Counted from the stretch's first letter, positions 31,110-42,950 are shown. The stretch is DNA of 64,000 bases from Symbiodinium microadriaticum (GCA_001939145.1 LSRX01000577.1:102312-166311); one strand, 5' to 3'. Program-made: numbers and translations. The notes: a model not told the origin generated them from the sequence alone.

Positions 31110-32990
31110 GCCATGGCAGCAGCCTTTGCGGCTGCAGGCGCACCAAAGAACCGACCAGGAACAAGCGCCTTGCGGGCAACAAACTTTCACCAGTTGTTTC
31201 GGTTGAAGTTCTGCAGACATCCAATGCTGATGAGTGAACGAGTCCATGCTGTTGAATGAACGAGTTGGTGGAAGCCCGGAGGCGTCGGCTTTGATGCTGC
31301 CAGCTGATGCCGCAAGGCAGGTGAGCCGACGGAAACCCCGTGGCAGTGGAGCATAGCCGGGCACTGCGCTGTTAAACAGTGCAGTGCCAGGGCTGCGAGG
31401 AGAGTCGGTCGGCCAAAGTTTGCCGCGCTTTCGCCTCCTCAAAGCATGCGAGAGAAACGGTTTGTTGCCCGAGGCAACAAGGAGCTCTCGCTCAGAGAAC
31501 AGCGTGCCACGCTTGCTGAAGCCGTCCCATGACGAGAAACACGGCTTCGAGCAAACAATTCCATGCCTAAGTTCTGGCCCATTCCCACGAGGATCCGAAG
31601 ACTGGTGAGCTGCGCGAAGCTCGAGGTCTGCTGGCTGTCTCCTCGTGGTTTCCTGGTGGTCGTGGTCGTCGCCTAGTGATCGTGATCGTCATGGTCGTCG
31701 TTGTGCTCTTGCACCTCTTGGGATTCACGTTGGTTTGATGAATCTCAGATGTTTTTGATACATGCTTAACCTGTCCCTCGCCCTTGCAGCTGGACCTGAA
31801 GTTTGCTACTTCTGCTCTTTCCCGGTCGCTGATCTGATTTCTGTGATTTCTCGCTCGAGCAGGCCGGGCAGGCCGGGCTGTGCTTCGAGACCGCGAGGCA
31901 GAGACCTTACAAGTTTGCTTCGACGACATGTCGAGAAAGCTGCAATGGCTCTGGGATGACAGCTCGCTGTCTCGCCTTCGCCTTCCCTCGATCTTTCAAG
32001 CTCCGTGACCCTCGTAACTGTCAAGTTCTCCTCTCCGCTTGCGATCTTGATACGCGCCAAGATGTGATTGACAAAGGCGATGCTTGGGGCTTCAACTTGT
32101 GGCGAGTCGACCCGGATGCCCCATGCGGTGATGGCAATTCCTGCTGTGCCGAGCAGTTGGACAGGGCGCGGAACCAAGACATGTCGCACTGCTGTGGGTT
32201 CTTTCATGGTGTCGTGCAAAATTTTCTCATGTCTTAGCAAACTCAGGCATTTTGCAGAGCTCCAAGAAGAGGCGGAGGAGGAGGAGGACTTGCCATGGTC
32301 CCTCGCCGAGAAAAGCTTCCAGCCCGAAATCCTCGGACACGTGCGATCTCTGCAAGGTTCCACAGCCCCAGGGAAGCGGAGCCTGTCGCGGCCTTAGCTC
32401 GCAGGGACCGACGGCGCAATGCTGACACTGCAGACCCGCAAAGACACGTTCTATAGACGCATGTGCAGGATTGATTTTTTCTTCCGTGGTGGTGCTCAGG
32501 AGCCACGAAGATGCCTTCAGAGAAGTGTTTCCAGACACCTGGTTTGCGCCTGCATGGAATTAAATGACTTGCAGAGGGCCTCGTAGAGGGCTGTTGGGAG
32601 CGATGCCCTGAAGTTCAACTGTGAGAACTCTCCGAATTTGTGCGCTCAGCCAAGAAAGTGAGGGCAGCTTGTGAGACTGGGTACAGGTAGTGTGCAGACA
32701 GCGGAGCTGTCACGATTCAATCAGCGCCATCCGGCGCGTCAGGAGGATGTTTGTCGAGTTGGACGTGGCCCAAGCCAGACATAAAATCTTCAGCATGGAA
32801 GGGAGTATCATTGTGAACAGAACAGTCACGACAACTAGAGCGGTCGCCATGTGGCATCTCTGCCCATGACAGCTATCTGACCTCGCGTGCAGCAAAGCGT
32901 GCTGCCGCGAGACGTGAACGACGTCGCTGTTGCAAGTGCAAGGTGCACACGTTCTGTTGGAAACTTCTGTGTTCAATACAAAGCTCTGAT
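31110..32990. other. Unassigned stretch
   Basis: Some frames look weakly coding: about 31890-31975 on the + strand (FDDMSRKLQWLWDDSSLSRL) and about 31806-32300 on the minus strand. They match no family I know and overlap each other, so no gene is called. Confidence 0.3.
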
Positions 32991-32998
32991 AGGTGCGA

Positions 32999-33391
32999 AT
33001 GCCGGGTTCTCAGCGAGGACAATCGCAAGAGGGGAGAACACCAGCAGCCTTCGGCAAGTCTTCGGGCTTTCAGAAGCTCTTTGCAGACGGTGTTGAGTGG
33101 AGGCTCAATGTGGCCGTGGCCGTCGCCGGAGGCCACCTTCTTCGGGAGACCCTGGACCAGGCGCAGACGGCGCCGAAAGCCAAGATGGTTTCAGGATGCG
33201 CCGGCAAACGCGAGATCCAATTTTCCCCCCTGCCGACAGCGACAAGCATGTGCACATCCGCAGTGCTTTCCGGTAGAGTGTCTCAGACAGAGCAGAAACA
33301 TCAGAAACATGAACACCATCGTAGAGCCGTGTATGGGCGCGGCCTGCTGATCGATCTCGGAACTATGTGGCCTGGCTTGTCAGCCCTTTAA
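32999..33391 (+). CDS. Coding-like ORF, unknown
   Basis: An ATG-initiated frame of 130 codons just upstream of the acetyltransferase gene. It starts Gln/Ser/Arg-rich, then has a short hydrophobic run (WRLNVAVAVAGGHLLRETL) and a charged C-terminal part. I recognise no domain. It could be a leader exon, a separate small gene or chance. Confidence 0.22.
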   Translation: MPGSQRGQSQEGRTPAAFGKSSGFQKLFADGVEWRLNVAVAVAGGHLLRETLDQAQTAPKAKMVSGCAGKREIQFSPLPTATSMCTSAVLSGRVSQTEQKHQKHEHHRRAVYGRGLLIDLGTMWPGLSAL

Positions 33392-33486
33392 AACAGATGG
33401 ATCAGAAAGTTGAGGTGAGGCAGTTGAGGCCCATGCACACAATGCAATTGATGGCTTGATTTCGGCTTCATGTGAGAGGCGACTCA

Positions 33487-34656
33487 ATGAACACACTCGG
33501 CTCGTCGGAATCTGGACGGCAGAGGTCAAAAGGTTTCTATCTGGAGCGCTTTGTGCGAATCTGCCAAGGCGAAGTGTGCCTGTTGGTTCCCTACGAGAAG
33601 TCGATGGTTCCGACGTACCACGAGTGGATGCAGGACCCGGAGCCCCGGGAACTCTGCGAGGCCGGGCCGGGTCGCGTTGTGGCGAGGACCCGGAGCTCTT
33701 GGACCTCACGGGCTCCGAGCCGCTGACCTTGGAGGAGGCCAACAAAAAAGAGAGCAAAAGAGGACAGGCCAAAACTGCTGGTGTTTCCTAGAGAGCGAAG
33801 GAGTACCAAATGCAGCGGACCTGGCGCGACAGCGAGGACCGCCACGCAGCTCTGTACGAGACTTTGTTGAAAACAGCAGTGGACTGAGTTCAGAGGACAA
33901 GCTGACCTTCATCGTACTGGATCGCAGCCTTCCTGCGGATCCGGCACTCGGCCTCGAAGGTGGAACAGGAGCCATGGTTGGAGACGTGAACGTCTTCTTC
34001 TCCAAGGCCTGGCCTGCGGTCGGAAGCGCATATCCGCATGGACAATGTCAGAGTTGACGCGTTGATGCGTTGCCAAACAGGCTGGCCTGGTTGAGGGCGA
34101 GGAGGAGCTAGGTCTTTACGAGGCTGGCGAGATTGAGGCCAGTCGGCCAGTCCAGCGTGGTTCGAACTTGAGGTGGCAGCTCCTCAGTCGTGAGCGCCCT
34201 GTCAGGTCATGATTGCTTCGAGCTCCTCACGGCGACGTGGGTTGGCTAAGGAGGCATTGTCATTGCTGCAGGCCAGGGCTAGCGGCTAGCTGCCCGTTCT
34301 GATCTGAATTTGCATTCCTACTTGTAGCAGGCTTACTGCATCGAGCACCTCAAAACGAAACACTTCGTGGCAAAGATAAAGGACCGAGTGTGTCCTCTCA
34401 TGCCACTTTCTGCGGCTTTGTTTGCCAGGACCACAACGCACCTTCCGTCGCCCTCTTCGAGCGGCTGGGCTACCGTTTCATTAAGCACGCGGAGGTCTTC
34501 CACGAGCTCGTCTATCAGCCGCTGGGACTTGGACTTGACGTGCAAAAAAATATTCCTGCAGAGACGCCTTTACTGCCAAGAGTCAGCGATGTTGTTTGGT
34601 CCAGACAGTTTTCGTGCTTGGAGGTTAGACGTACTTCCAGCTGCAAGCAAGGCTGA
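33487..34656 (+). CDS. NAT9: NAT9-type GNAT N-acetyltransferase, 8 exons
   Basis: GNAT enzymes transfer acetyl from acetyl-CoA to amino groups; NAT9 is a conserved eukaryotic subfamily. Exons: 33487-33633, 33687-33737, 33801-33836, 33896-34006, 34081-34137, 34206-34271, 34331-34381, 34429-34656. All introns are phase 0, and the joined frame is 248 residues ending at TGA. It carries the NAT9 landmarks in order: LVPYEKSMVPTYHEWMQ, DLTGSEPLTLEEEYQMQ, DKLTFIVLD, MVGDVNVFF, GEIEVMIA, the acetyl-CoA loop SSRRRGLAKEAL (the usual GxG-type loop is here RRGLA), and HFVAKIKDHNAPSVALFERL. Introns are 53, 63, 59, 74, 68, 59 and 47 nt, starting GA, GC, GA, GC, GC, GC and GA, always ending AG before G. NAT9 proteins end soon after the last motif, so the final 40 residues are uncertain. 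The first 25 residues are also unverified. Confidence 0.88.
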
Positions 34657-34859
34657 CGAGGAGAGTCCATGCCTGCTGCTCTCCTGAAATCGGTTTGGGA
34701 GCAGTGTGCAGGGCTGTGCCGCACGGGTGTTCTTCAGTGGTGCCTCCAGGACGAGAGAGCGAAAGAAAGGCGGAATGCTCCTTCATGACGAGTGTGGCTC
34801 CGGGTGATCAAGCCTGACCTTGACCTCTGAGAATCCGCCTGAGCTGTTCCCTTTGGCAG

Positions 34860-35181
34860 ATGAGGGCAGAATTCCAGGAGACGATCCTCTCTGCATTTGC
34901 CATGTTCGCGGATGGCCACGACATCGCAGAAAGGATCTGCAGTGAACGTGCAGGATCCCTTGCTGGAGCACATGTGGCTCATCGCATGCACACGAAGAGA
35001 TGAAACACGTTCGTTACAGGTAGTCTTCTCAAGCTTTTCGGCGACACGGTTTCGAGACGAATGCCAAGACGGGATTTGCCAAAGCTTGCATGCGAAGCTG
35101 AGAGTTTGGGAAAAACAGGCAGAGAAAAAGGGCCTGCTTAACGGTCTCAGTCAGCTTGCACGCGGAGAGATGTACCAGTAG
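34860..35181 (+). CDS. Coding-like exons, unknown
   Basis: Two + strand pieces follow the acetyltransferase gene. The first starts at an ATG at 34860 and runs 47 codons (FQETILSAFAMFADGHDIAE). The second, after a TTACAG-G acceptor at about 35021, reads FSSFSATRFRDECQDG and a basic helix (LRVWEKQAEKKGLLNGL) to a TAG at 35179-35181. Both have normal amino-acid composition, but neither matches a family I know. Confidence 0.3.
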
Positions 35182-35480
35182 AGCGTGTTTGCTGCCCCGC
35201 GACAGCATGTGTGCACGGGAGGTGCAGGTGCCACAACTGCGTCAAAATCCTGGGCAGATAGCCTGCAAGCTCTTCGTGCGGGTGCTCTTGCTGAGTCAGG
35301 GAGTGACCGCAAGAGAGAGTCAGAGTCAGAGCGAATCCAGGTCCTCTCTGCTTCTCTCCCAGGGCTGCCCGAGCCTGGAGTGCTGACGAGGTCTCGCCCA
35401 GAGCTTAGCTTTCACGGTCTGTCTTTGACCTTTCCACACAGTCAGTGTGTGTGTTTGTGTGTGTGTGTTCCCTTCTGACA

Positions 35481-37660
35481 GGTCCTTATCTTGAAGTCAA
35501 CCTGGGCTCTGTGCAGAAGGCAGAGCCCGGTGTGGCAGAAGCGAGCGTCTCTCCTGTGCTGCAAGGACACAGAGCCAGCAGATTTCAGTCCCTCCTCGTC
35601 CTCATCTTCTTCGAAGGAGGAGCTGTCATGTCAAGCTCCACCAAGCGGATTGCAAACTGCTACTTGTATCACATGATCGGTGTCCAAGAAAAAGAGCGGC
35701 GGTCAATCTTCTGCCGAAGCTGGCAACCGGGAAGCTTTGACCCCAAAGTACCATAGCAAAGTGTGCTGAAGGAGATCGAGTCGCCTTGGCGATTCGATGA
35801 GATGCTGACCTTCACGGTTAAGGTGGAGGCGACGGTGGGCCGACTTTGCCCTGTCCCCAAAAAGCGGGGAACGTGACGCAGGATCTTCTGGGGCCCGGGC
35901 TGAAGCTCCGGCTCCGTGTGCTCAATGAGACGCAGCCGCTGCCCCAAAAAGATCAAAGCAGAAGGAAAGGTCTTTTGATTTTCTTCCGTTTCAGAGCCCA
36001 GGGCTCCGTTCCGAGGCTCGGGCCTTTCCAGTTCCTAGGGCGGCCGGCAGACGTGGGGGAGGCCACGCCATGCGCGAGGTGGTGTCTGTTGGGCTCAGAG
36101 TAGCCGAGCTTACCGCAGACCAGTGAGCTCATGCCCAAATCGCACTCAGCCCCCAAGAGATCCCCGAAGTCCTAAAGGCCCCAAGACACACAGACACACA
36201 GACACACAGACACACAGACACACAGACAGACAGACAGACAGACAGCCAGACACACAGACACACAGACACACAGACACACAGACACACAGACACACAGACA
36301 CACAGACACACAGACACACAGACACACAGACACACAGACACACAGACACACAGACACACAGACACACAGACACACAGACACACAGACACACAGACACACA
36401 GACACACAGACACACAGACACACAGACACACAGACACACAGACACACAGACACACAGACACACAGACACACAGACACACAGACACACAGACACACAGACA
36501 CACAGACACACAGACACACAGACACACAGACACACAGACACACAGACACACAGACACACAGACACACAGACACACAGACACACAGACACACAGACACACA
36601 GACACACAGACACACAGACACACAGACACACAGACACACAGACACACAGACACACAGACACACAGACACACAGACACACAGACACACAGACACACAGACA
36701 CACAGACACACAGACACACAGACACACAGACACACAGACACACAGACACACAGACACACAGACACACAGACACACAGACACACAGACACACAGACACACA
36801 GACACACAGACACACAGACACACAGACACACAGACACACAGACACACAGACACACAGACACACAGACACACAGACACACAGACACACAGACACACAGACA
36901 CACAGACACACAGACACACAGACACACAGACACACAGACACACAGACACACAGACACACAGACACACAGACACACAGACACACAGACACACAGACACACA
37001 GACACACAGACAGACAGACAGACAGACAGACACAGAGACACACACACACACACACGTACATGTTTTTATCACAGATTGTAGAGCGAGTCTTCGAGGCGAC
37101 CTTGGAGCTGCAGCGGCGGATCCTACCCTCGTGCCTGCAGCAGCCGCCGCTTCGCTTGACGGCCTTTGCTGCCTTTACGGGGTGTTGCAGCTTGAGAGAA
37201 GCCGTCAGGTTTTTAATCCACCTGAGCCTTCCGGGCACTGCCCTGTCTAGCGACCCGCATCTAAGATTCTGAGGCTGGAGTCAGACAAGCGGCGATGTGT
37301 GTGGACCAGCCCCTTGATGCCGGCCATACCGGCAGACTTTCCACCGAGCTGATTTTCAGGGAATTTTCCCCGGGATCATAGCTTGCAGCATCTGTCAGCA
37401 TCTTTCAGCCCAAAGTGGTACACTCTTACATCTGCACATGCACAGCGACACAGGGATTTTTGGGGGGTGCTCTTTTCAAAGAGAGCAGTAGACTCCAAAA
37501 GTGCCAGGTTCCCTTGGCGCACATGCGCGGAGGACTTCTGGGGGCTGAGTGCAAGTTGGGGCAGGTGGGTACCCTCCACAAGCAGGCACTGCGCATCGTG
37601 CTGCGTGCTGAGGCCGTTGCCCACGTCACGCTTCGCTTTACCGTGGACACAGATCCGGTC
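35481..37660 (+). CDS. Possible C2-domain-like exons around a satellite
   Basis: Fragments in order resemble the strands of a C2 domain, a membrane- or calcium-binding beta-sandwich: [10 protein letters not shown] (35481, after an ACAG acceptor), [16 protein letters not shown] (about 35790-35835), [13 protein letters not shown] (about 35890-35930) and, beyond the satellite, [11 protein letters not shown] with [18 protein letters not shown] (about 37530-37640). Order and spacing suit C2, but the fragments lie in different frames, no full exon chain was made, and the Asp calcium ligands are not evident. If right, the satellite sits in an intron of this gene. Confidence 0.3.
36186..37052. repeat. 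8-bp satellite (CACACAGA)n
   Basis: After a short imperfect start (CAGA units at 36222-36246), the 8-bp unit runs without visible interruption from about 36247 to about 37006, some 95 copies, then passes into (CAGA)n and (CA)n. Because 8 and 3 share no factor, all frames on both strands stay open, giving long false ORFs of THRHTDTQ on + and CVCVSVCL on minus. Confidence 0.98.
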
Positions 37661-37898
37661 AGGGACTCAGAGGATGCTGGAGTCTCTGCAGCCTCCTGGG
37701 GGATGATCGGATGCGCGATCGTTTGCCTTCTCAAGGCTAAGCTTCTGCTCATAACCGCCACGTGAACATGTGGACATTGGTCAGGAAATCGCATGGCCGA
37801 GCCTGAACCATGTTCAGAACACCTCCGAGCGACATTTCCTTTGCCGTCGGCCGAAAACGCCATTACTATGACTCTTGCTATTGGTCTTTCTATTGCTA

Positions 37899-37902
<4 letters not shown>

Positions 37903-37948
<46 letters not shown>
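37903..37948. repeat. (GCT)n trinucleotide repeat
   Basis: About fifteen uninterrupted GCT units. The frames read poly-Ala or poly-Cys; no surrounding gene is recognised. Confidence 0.95.
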
Positions 37949-37950
<2 letters not shown>

Positions 37951-38514
37951 GACTAGTCTCCACCTACTACCACTACTTGCCATACCTACTACCCACAGTC
38001 TTATCAACGACAACACCAACAATTCGGTTCCAGTCCATTTTAGCCAATTTTAGCGCATAAGTTCCTCATAAGGGACGTTAAAGTCGACGTAGCCAGATCA
38101 CGGCCACCCCCCATTCGCGAGTGGCTTGCGAAGGGGGCACCTCCTAGGAAGCCCTTACGACCCCTGAAACAGCCCAATGAAGAAAGCTTCTCAAGCCTCC
38201 GTTGGTACGAAAGCCTGTCTAACACGCCTAGGAATCCTGCCAAAAGCTCTTAATTATATAATGCCCGTAACAACTTGTCATCGCGAAGCTTATAGCTTAT
38301 AACTCAGGGTTCTAACTTGCAAAAGTATGAAAATATGCCTTCGCGAAAGTTCTGCGATGGTGGCGCTAATTGTTTATTTTTTATTCGTGAAGAAGGTCAT
38401 TCCGGGATGAAGCAATTTAGATCAACAGCCATGTGTTGAAGTGGGCTTGCTCTGGGCTCGGGGTCTAACGAGATCTAGCGCAGTGTAGGAAGATGTGTTG
38501 CGTGCAAGGATTAC

Positions 38515-38760
38515 TTGCTGGATCTCGTGCGACCACAGACCCTGAATCTCGAGCAGAAGCTGCGGGAGCTGGGACGTGATTTGAACTTGAACCTTGGGTC
38601 AGTTGCTGCGATTCGTGGGCTGATGGGCAGCAAAGATGTTCACACGAAGATGCTTGCAAGCCATGAGACTGGCACCTTGGCGGTCGCTGGGTTGCCGTTC
38701 AGTGCGCGTATTCATGGCATGTTATGCAGGACAGTGCAGATGAGATGTCCAGATGGATAG
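38515..38760 (+). CDS. Coding-like ORF, unknown
   Basis: An open frame of 81 codons whose first half is a convincing amphipathic helix (LNLEQKLRELGRDLNLNLGS) followed by Gly/Ser and hydrophobic segments. It has no clear ATG at its start and no recognised family, so it may be an exon of a larger gene. Confidence 0.25.
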   Translation: MLDLVRPQTLNLEQKLRELGRDLNLNLGSVAAIRGLMGSKDVHTKMLASHETGTLAVAGLPFSARIHGMLCRTVQMRCPDG

Positions 38761-38999
38761 AAAGCTTGCAGGGTCCTCAGTGTCCTGAGCACCAAAGCTG
38801 TCCGTAGGCATTCCGTGCTCCTTGCAGTCCGTTTTGGTGCTTTGCACCTTGGCATGCGGATGTCGAGGGTCGAGATGCTCCCAAGCAGGGCCAAGAGCAC
38901 GAAGGGAGCATTTCTTCGTGTAGCGATGCTTTGTGACGAGCCGAGACTGCTCGGTGTCCTTCACATCTAGCATTGCAGATGAAGAGCAAACTGCACATC

Positions 39000-41170
39000 A
39001 GTGGTAGCTTAGAATCATGCATGGTCTGTGAAGCAAGTCTCAGACCTGCGCCGCACGCGTGCTGCTGTCAGCCTTCCTTCGACCAGGTGAGGAAGGTTTG
39101 CTTCTTTGCGTTTGCAGCCTTTTGCAGAGACGCTCACTTTGCGGTTGTGGGCGTGGTTTTCCGCTAGCTGCCCATCCGCATCGTGAACAGCTGCGCAGGA
39201 ACAAAGTTGAAAATTGCCTGCAGTTTCGCAGTTCTGCTTTCAACCCATGTTCCAACTTGGGAGGTGGATCCCTTGGATGTGGATGCTGTCGTGGGGCGAG
39301 CCGCGCTGCGTGCATGGTCCGGTGCCTATAATAGTGTTTTTCTCTTGAGTCCTGCAGACTACAGCCCTTTGGTTGGCATTGGAGATCTCAACTCTCCTGG
39401 CCAGGACTGTGGCTGATGTGCAGAAGCCTTTGCCGGCTCCGGACCTCTCCCCCGAAAACTGGGTGAGCACAGTAGGCCAGGGAACCTCTGATGCTTCTCT
39501 CGAAGTCTTCTCAACTCTGAGCGACACGTCAATCCAGCACGCAATAAGCAGCCGCCTGCGCAGACGCAGCACCTGGGCTCCGTCTCCCCTCTCCTCTCCC
39601 CTTCTCTGCAGGGCCCAATGGGCGGAGGTATTGGCACAATCTCGCACTGGGCCCGGCGCCCTGGGAGGAGTCGGAGGCCTCGCCGTCCTCGCCGCGGTCT
39701 CAGAAGCGCCTCGCCGCGTCGTTTCACGGCAGGTCGCATGCGACAGTTCCGCGGAGAGCGCTGAGGCCCAGCCTTCCCAGCCCCGACGAGGTGCCTAGTG
39801 GCTGGATCTACCGGGAAGGCCTGAAGTTGAAGAGGAGCCTTGCGTGGAGCCTTCGTTTCTCTCGTGTCTCGAGGTGCAGACGGCCGGCGGTTCTGGCACC
39901 ACGCTGACCTGGGCAAGCTTCCCAGCTTTCGCAGCTCACAAGGGCGCATGCAGGAAGCTTGGAGACTTTGCAGCACCTGTCTCGAGCTCCGATGAACTGG
40001 GCAAGCACCGATACTGGACGAATGGCATCGACAAGCAGTGGCTCGTCACTTTCTTGTTGGACAAAGACCACAACCTGATAATATCATCAGCACAGCGCTG
40101 CGATAAGCAGGCACCAGAAGCTGAAGACATCGCTGGATGGACGGCTCGACAGTTCTATTCAGCATTAATTATTTACATCAATTAGTTGGGTGTGCTTATG
40201 AAGCAACCAAGAAGATTGGTGTACTCAGGAAGTACAGAGAGACGCAAACTGCACAAGAGACAGTCCCTTTTAAGTGCCGGCCTTCTTCTTGCAGAAAAAT
40301 GCAGTTGTTTGTGCTTGCAAGGAAATCTTGGAAGCATCTCACAGGTGATCTTCAATCGAAAATATATGTTTCCTTCCTCATTTCCCTCATGTACATAGCT
40401 GTCGCTAGTTTGACCAGTATGCAGTATGCTTTTCTCGTTTCTCATCATGACATGGTTTGCCGACGGTAGTTGGTCATCGGCCGAATCCGAAGTCATGCCA
40501 AGACGCGTTTCGTTTTGAGTCGCCTCCGTCTTGTGGCGGGCAGAGGCCCTCCGCCCTGGGAGCTTCCCGCTGCGCAGGCAAGGCTTTTCTTCCTCCAAAT
40601 CTTCGGGCAAGTGCGAGATTTCCGGGGTGTGGGGGCTGAAGGATACGTTCGCAGTTTGCCGCAGGCTTCCGAAGGACCTGCGAACGGCGGAGGCAGGTTA
40701 GATGTCCAGCTGAAAACGTGATGCTCGGTTCTCGCCAGGCCAGTTTGAAGTGACCGTCTAGCTGTCCAGCTGAGGCGCAGGGTGACGCAAAAGGAAAGGG
40801 AACGCGGAGCGGAGAGCGTTCAGCGTCCGCCAGGAGTTCAGCCGCGGCTCGGCCGGAGGTCTGCCGCGTCACGGCCTCTCAGATTTTTTTCAGAAGCTGC
40901 AAAAAGTCTCTCGCAGTCTCTCCGAGCCCGAGTCGTGAGGCCCGCCGGGCTCATCGACTCGGGCGGCTCTCCACAAGTGAGTCTCCGTGCCCGGCGTCGA
41001 ATCGCGTCGCGTGTCGGCGTGCAAAAGAGGCCCAGGCTCTACCCTCACGGAGTTGCTGGTAATAGTGTGTATGGCGTTTACGGGTATGTACTCGTAGCGC
41101 AGAGCATCAGCTTCGCAGCGCAGCCGGCTCGAAGCAAGAGTCCAGGATGGGCACTGCGGCTCAGACAGAC
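39000..41170. other. Unassigned stretch
   Basis: No family recognised. About 39750-39835 (SPDEVPSGWIYREGLKLKRS) and about 39950-40150 (SSDELGKHRYWTNGIDKQWL) on the + strand are coding-like and could be exons. The remainder shows nothing I can support. Confidence 0.3.
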
Positions 41171-41177
41171 TTGTGTC

Positions 41178-41690
41178 ATGACTCAAGGCTTCTTCGCTGG
41201 TGCTATATTGATCGTGGCTGGCGTGGCTAACAACACGACGACAGCACCGGTGCCACCATGCAGCACGATTCAGTCGCCGGAGGAGTGCGAAGCTGCTTGT
41301 ACTGCTGTTTACGCGAGCCCTGACCACGTGTGGAGAGACCCCAGCCTCGAGGGGGCATACTGCTCGGCAGATGGCACCTCGAGCACCTCGTGCTGCGAAG
41401 GTCAAGCTCCGACAATCACGACGACAACGGAGGGTTCACTCCTGCTGGGTGCACCAGTGTCATGTAGCACGGTTCATTCAAAGGCAGATTGCCAAGCTGC
41501 TTGCACTGCGACTTACGGGAGCCCAAGCAACCAGTACAGCTCTCTGACCATAGGCGGAGTCGTCCAGATGGACTGTTCGCAAGATGGCACTTCGGAAACC
41601 TCGTGCTGCGTAGATGACTCTTCGAGTGAGCCATCATCTGTCAGCGCTGTAGCAACAACGCTGGCTCTGCTGAGTTTGTACCTTCTGTAG
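41178..41690 (+). CDS. Small secreted Cys-rich two-repeat protein with GPI-like tail
   Basis: The ATG at 41178 opens a 170-residue frame ending at TAG. The frame is open upstream but has no earlier ATG. Residues 1-16 form a signal peptide (MTQGFFAGAILIVAGV), followed by a Thr-rich linker. Two modules follow, each with C-x8-C-x3-C, a variable loop, then C-x9-CC: the first spans about residues 26-75, the second about 90-143. The loop after the third Cys reads TAVYASP in one and TATYGSP in the other, showing internal duplication. A Thr run (TITTTTEGS) separates them. The C-terminus is a Ser-rich stretch and a short hydrophobic tail (VATTLALLSLYLL), as in GPI-anchored proteins. I do not recognise the module; an extracellular or cell-surface role is inferred from the ends. 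The gene body has no intron. Confidence 0.7.
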   Translation: MTQGFFAGAILIVAGVANNTTTAPVPPCSTIQSPEECEAACTAVYASPDHVWRDPSLEGAYCSADGTSSTSCCEGQAPTITTTTEGSLLLGAPVSCSTVHSKADCQAACTATYGSPSNQYSSLTIGGVVQMDCSQDGTSETSCCVDDSSSEPSSVSAVATTLALLSLYLL

Positions 41691-41699
41691 ACTCCGCCA

Positions 41700-42940
41700 T
41701 CGGCCTATTTACCCCCAACCGGAGCGCCCTGTAAAAACGGGAATGTCAGAGGTTCGTGGGATTTCTCACCGTCTCCTTGCCCCAAACCTGCGGTTTCTTT
41801 GCTTGGAAACCTTCAAGCTCTTAGTGTTTTTAATACACATATCCGCCGTCCTTTTGCCAACTGAGCATTCGAACCAGAGTGTGCCAAAACCGGCTTGGTG
41901 GGGTGCGCATGCGAGAGTCATCAGCTTGCCCTAGCAGTGCCGAATCGCGCAGTACCTTTGGGCTTTGCAGTGTTTACCGGAGGGTAGCTCGGGACGCCGC
42001 GCCGCGGCCTCTGCCCTCTTTGCCCGGCTTTGCCTTGCAGTGCCTTGCAGGGGCCATGGCAGCGATGGAGTGGCATCCCGCCTTCAAGACGTGTGCCCTG
42101 CGTGTGCTTCCTTAGCTCGGCTCCGCTCGGCCTCAGATCCATTGCTCCGCAGCGTTTTGGGCCGTTTGCCGTTTGCTAGGAAGCCCACGTTGCCACACAA
42201 AAACGCGCAGGTCGATGCAGTTCTCCTTCACTGATAGGAAAGGTCCGTTGACACATCGAAGAAAGTTACACGTAGGTAAGGCGAAGGCGAAGAGGGGACA
42301 GCCTGCAGGCCGGCACCCAAGAAAGGCTTGTTCGGAGATCGGAACTCAGGGCCAACCTTCAAGCCTTAGGGCCTTAGGGGGCGATTCGGCGATGCATCCT
42401 GGAAGCAATGCAGAAGTACAGAGGCTGCGCAGCTGTCATGGCACTGTATGGCACATGGACTGGATATTAGCTATGGCAGCCGCCAGGCAAGGTTCTCGTG
42501 CCCTATGCCAAACGGACCAAGCCGGACGATGATGGGGAGGAGATTATCAGGTGGACCCTCAGCTCTGCACACAGCACCCGAGTTGTCTCACTTCCCGAGG
42601 CATGACAGGATGCCTGAGGATACTCCGATGGAGCTTGTTGATGACGTAAAGGCCCGGAGGACTGAGCCTTCGAACTCGACAGAGACGACTCTGAGAGGTG
42701 CGGCTCATGCTTCAACAAGACGGCCTCCGGCTCCAGGCGAGGCTCCCAGCTGTCCTTTCCGAATCAATATGCCCCCGGCTTTTGAGAGGACATGCCCAGG
42801 GTCGTTCGTGCTCATCCGAAATACGTGGAGGTGGGCTTTTGCATCGCGGCCGATGAAGCAAGCCCTCATCCGTGCACTGTCACACATCATTCGAGCACAC
42901 GTAAACTAAAGTAAACACTATAAGGGCACTGTGTGGCCAC
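41700..42940. other. Unassigned stretch
   Basis: No recognised gene. It may contain upstream exons of the DUF4116-like gene, for example around 42780-42880, but no motif supports that strongly. Confidence 0.3.
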
Positions 42941-42950
42941 GCGGGTGCAG

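Noticed and set aside
34150-34180. tRNA-like GGTTCGAAC box
   Set aside because: It lies inside an intron of the acetyltransferase gene and no cloverleaf can be drawn around it.
36186-37052. Regular repeats as a CRISPR array
   Set aside because: The units are contiguous 8-mers with no spacers, in eukaryotic-type sequence without cas genes.
36129-37250. Long open frames (about 290-375 codons) on both strands
   Set aside because: They are produced entirely by the 8-bp satellite, which cannot contain stops in any frame; no start context or family supports them.
40782-41177. N-terminal extension of the Cys-rich secreted protein
   Set aside because: The frame is open but has no ATG before 41178, is Arg/Ser-rich, and would bury the signal peptide.
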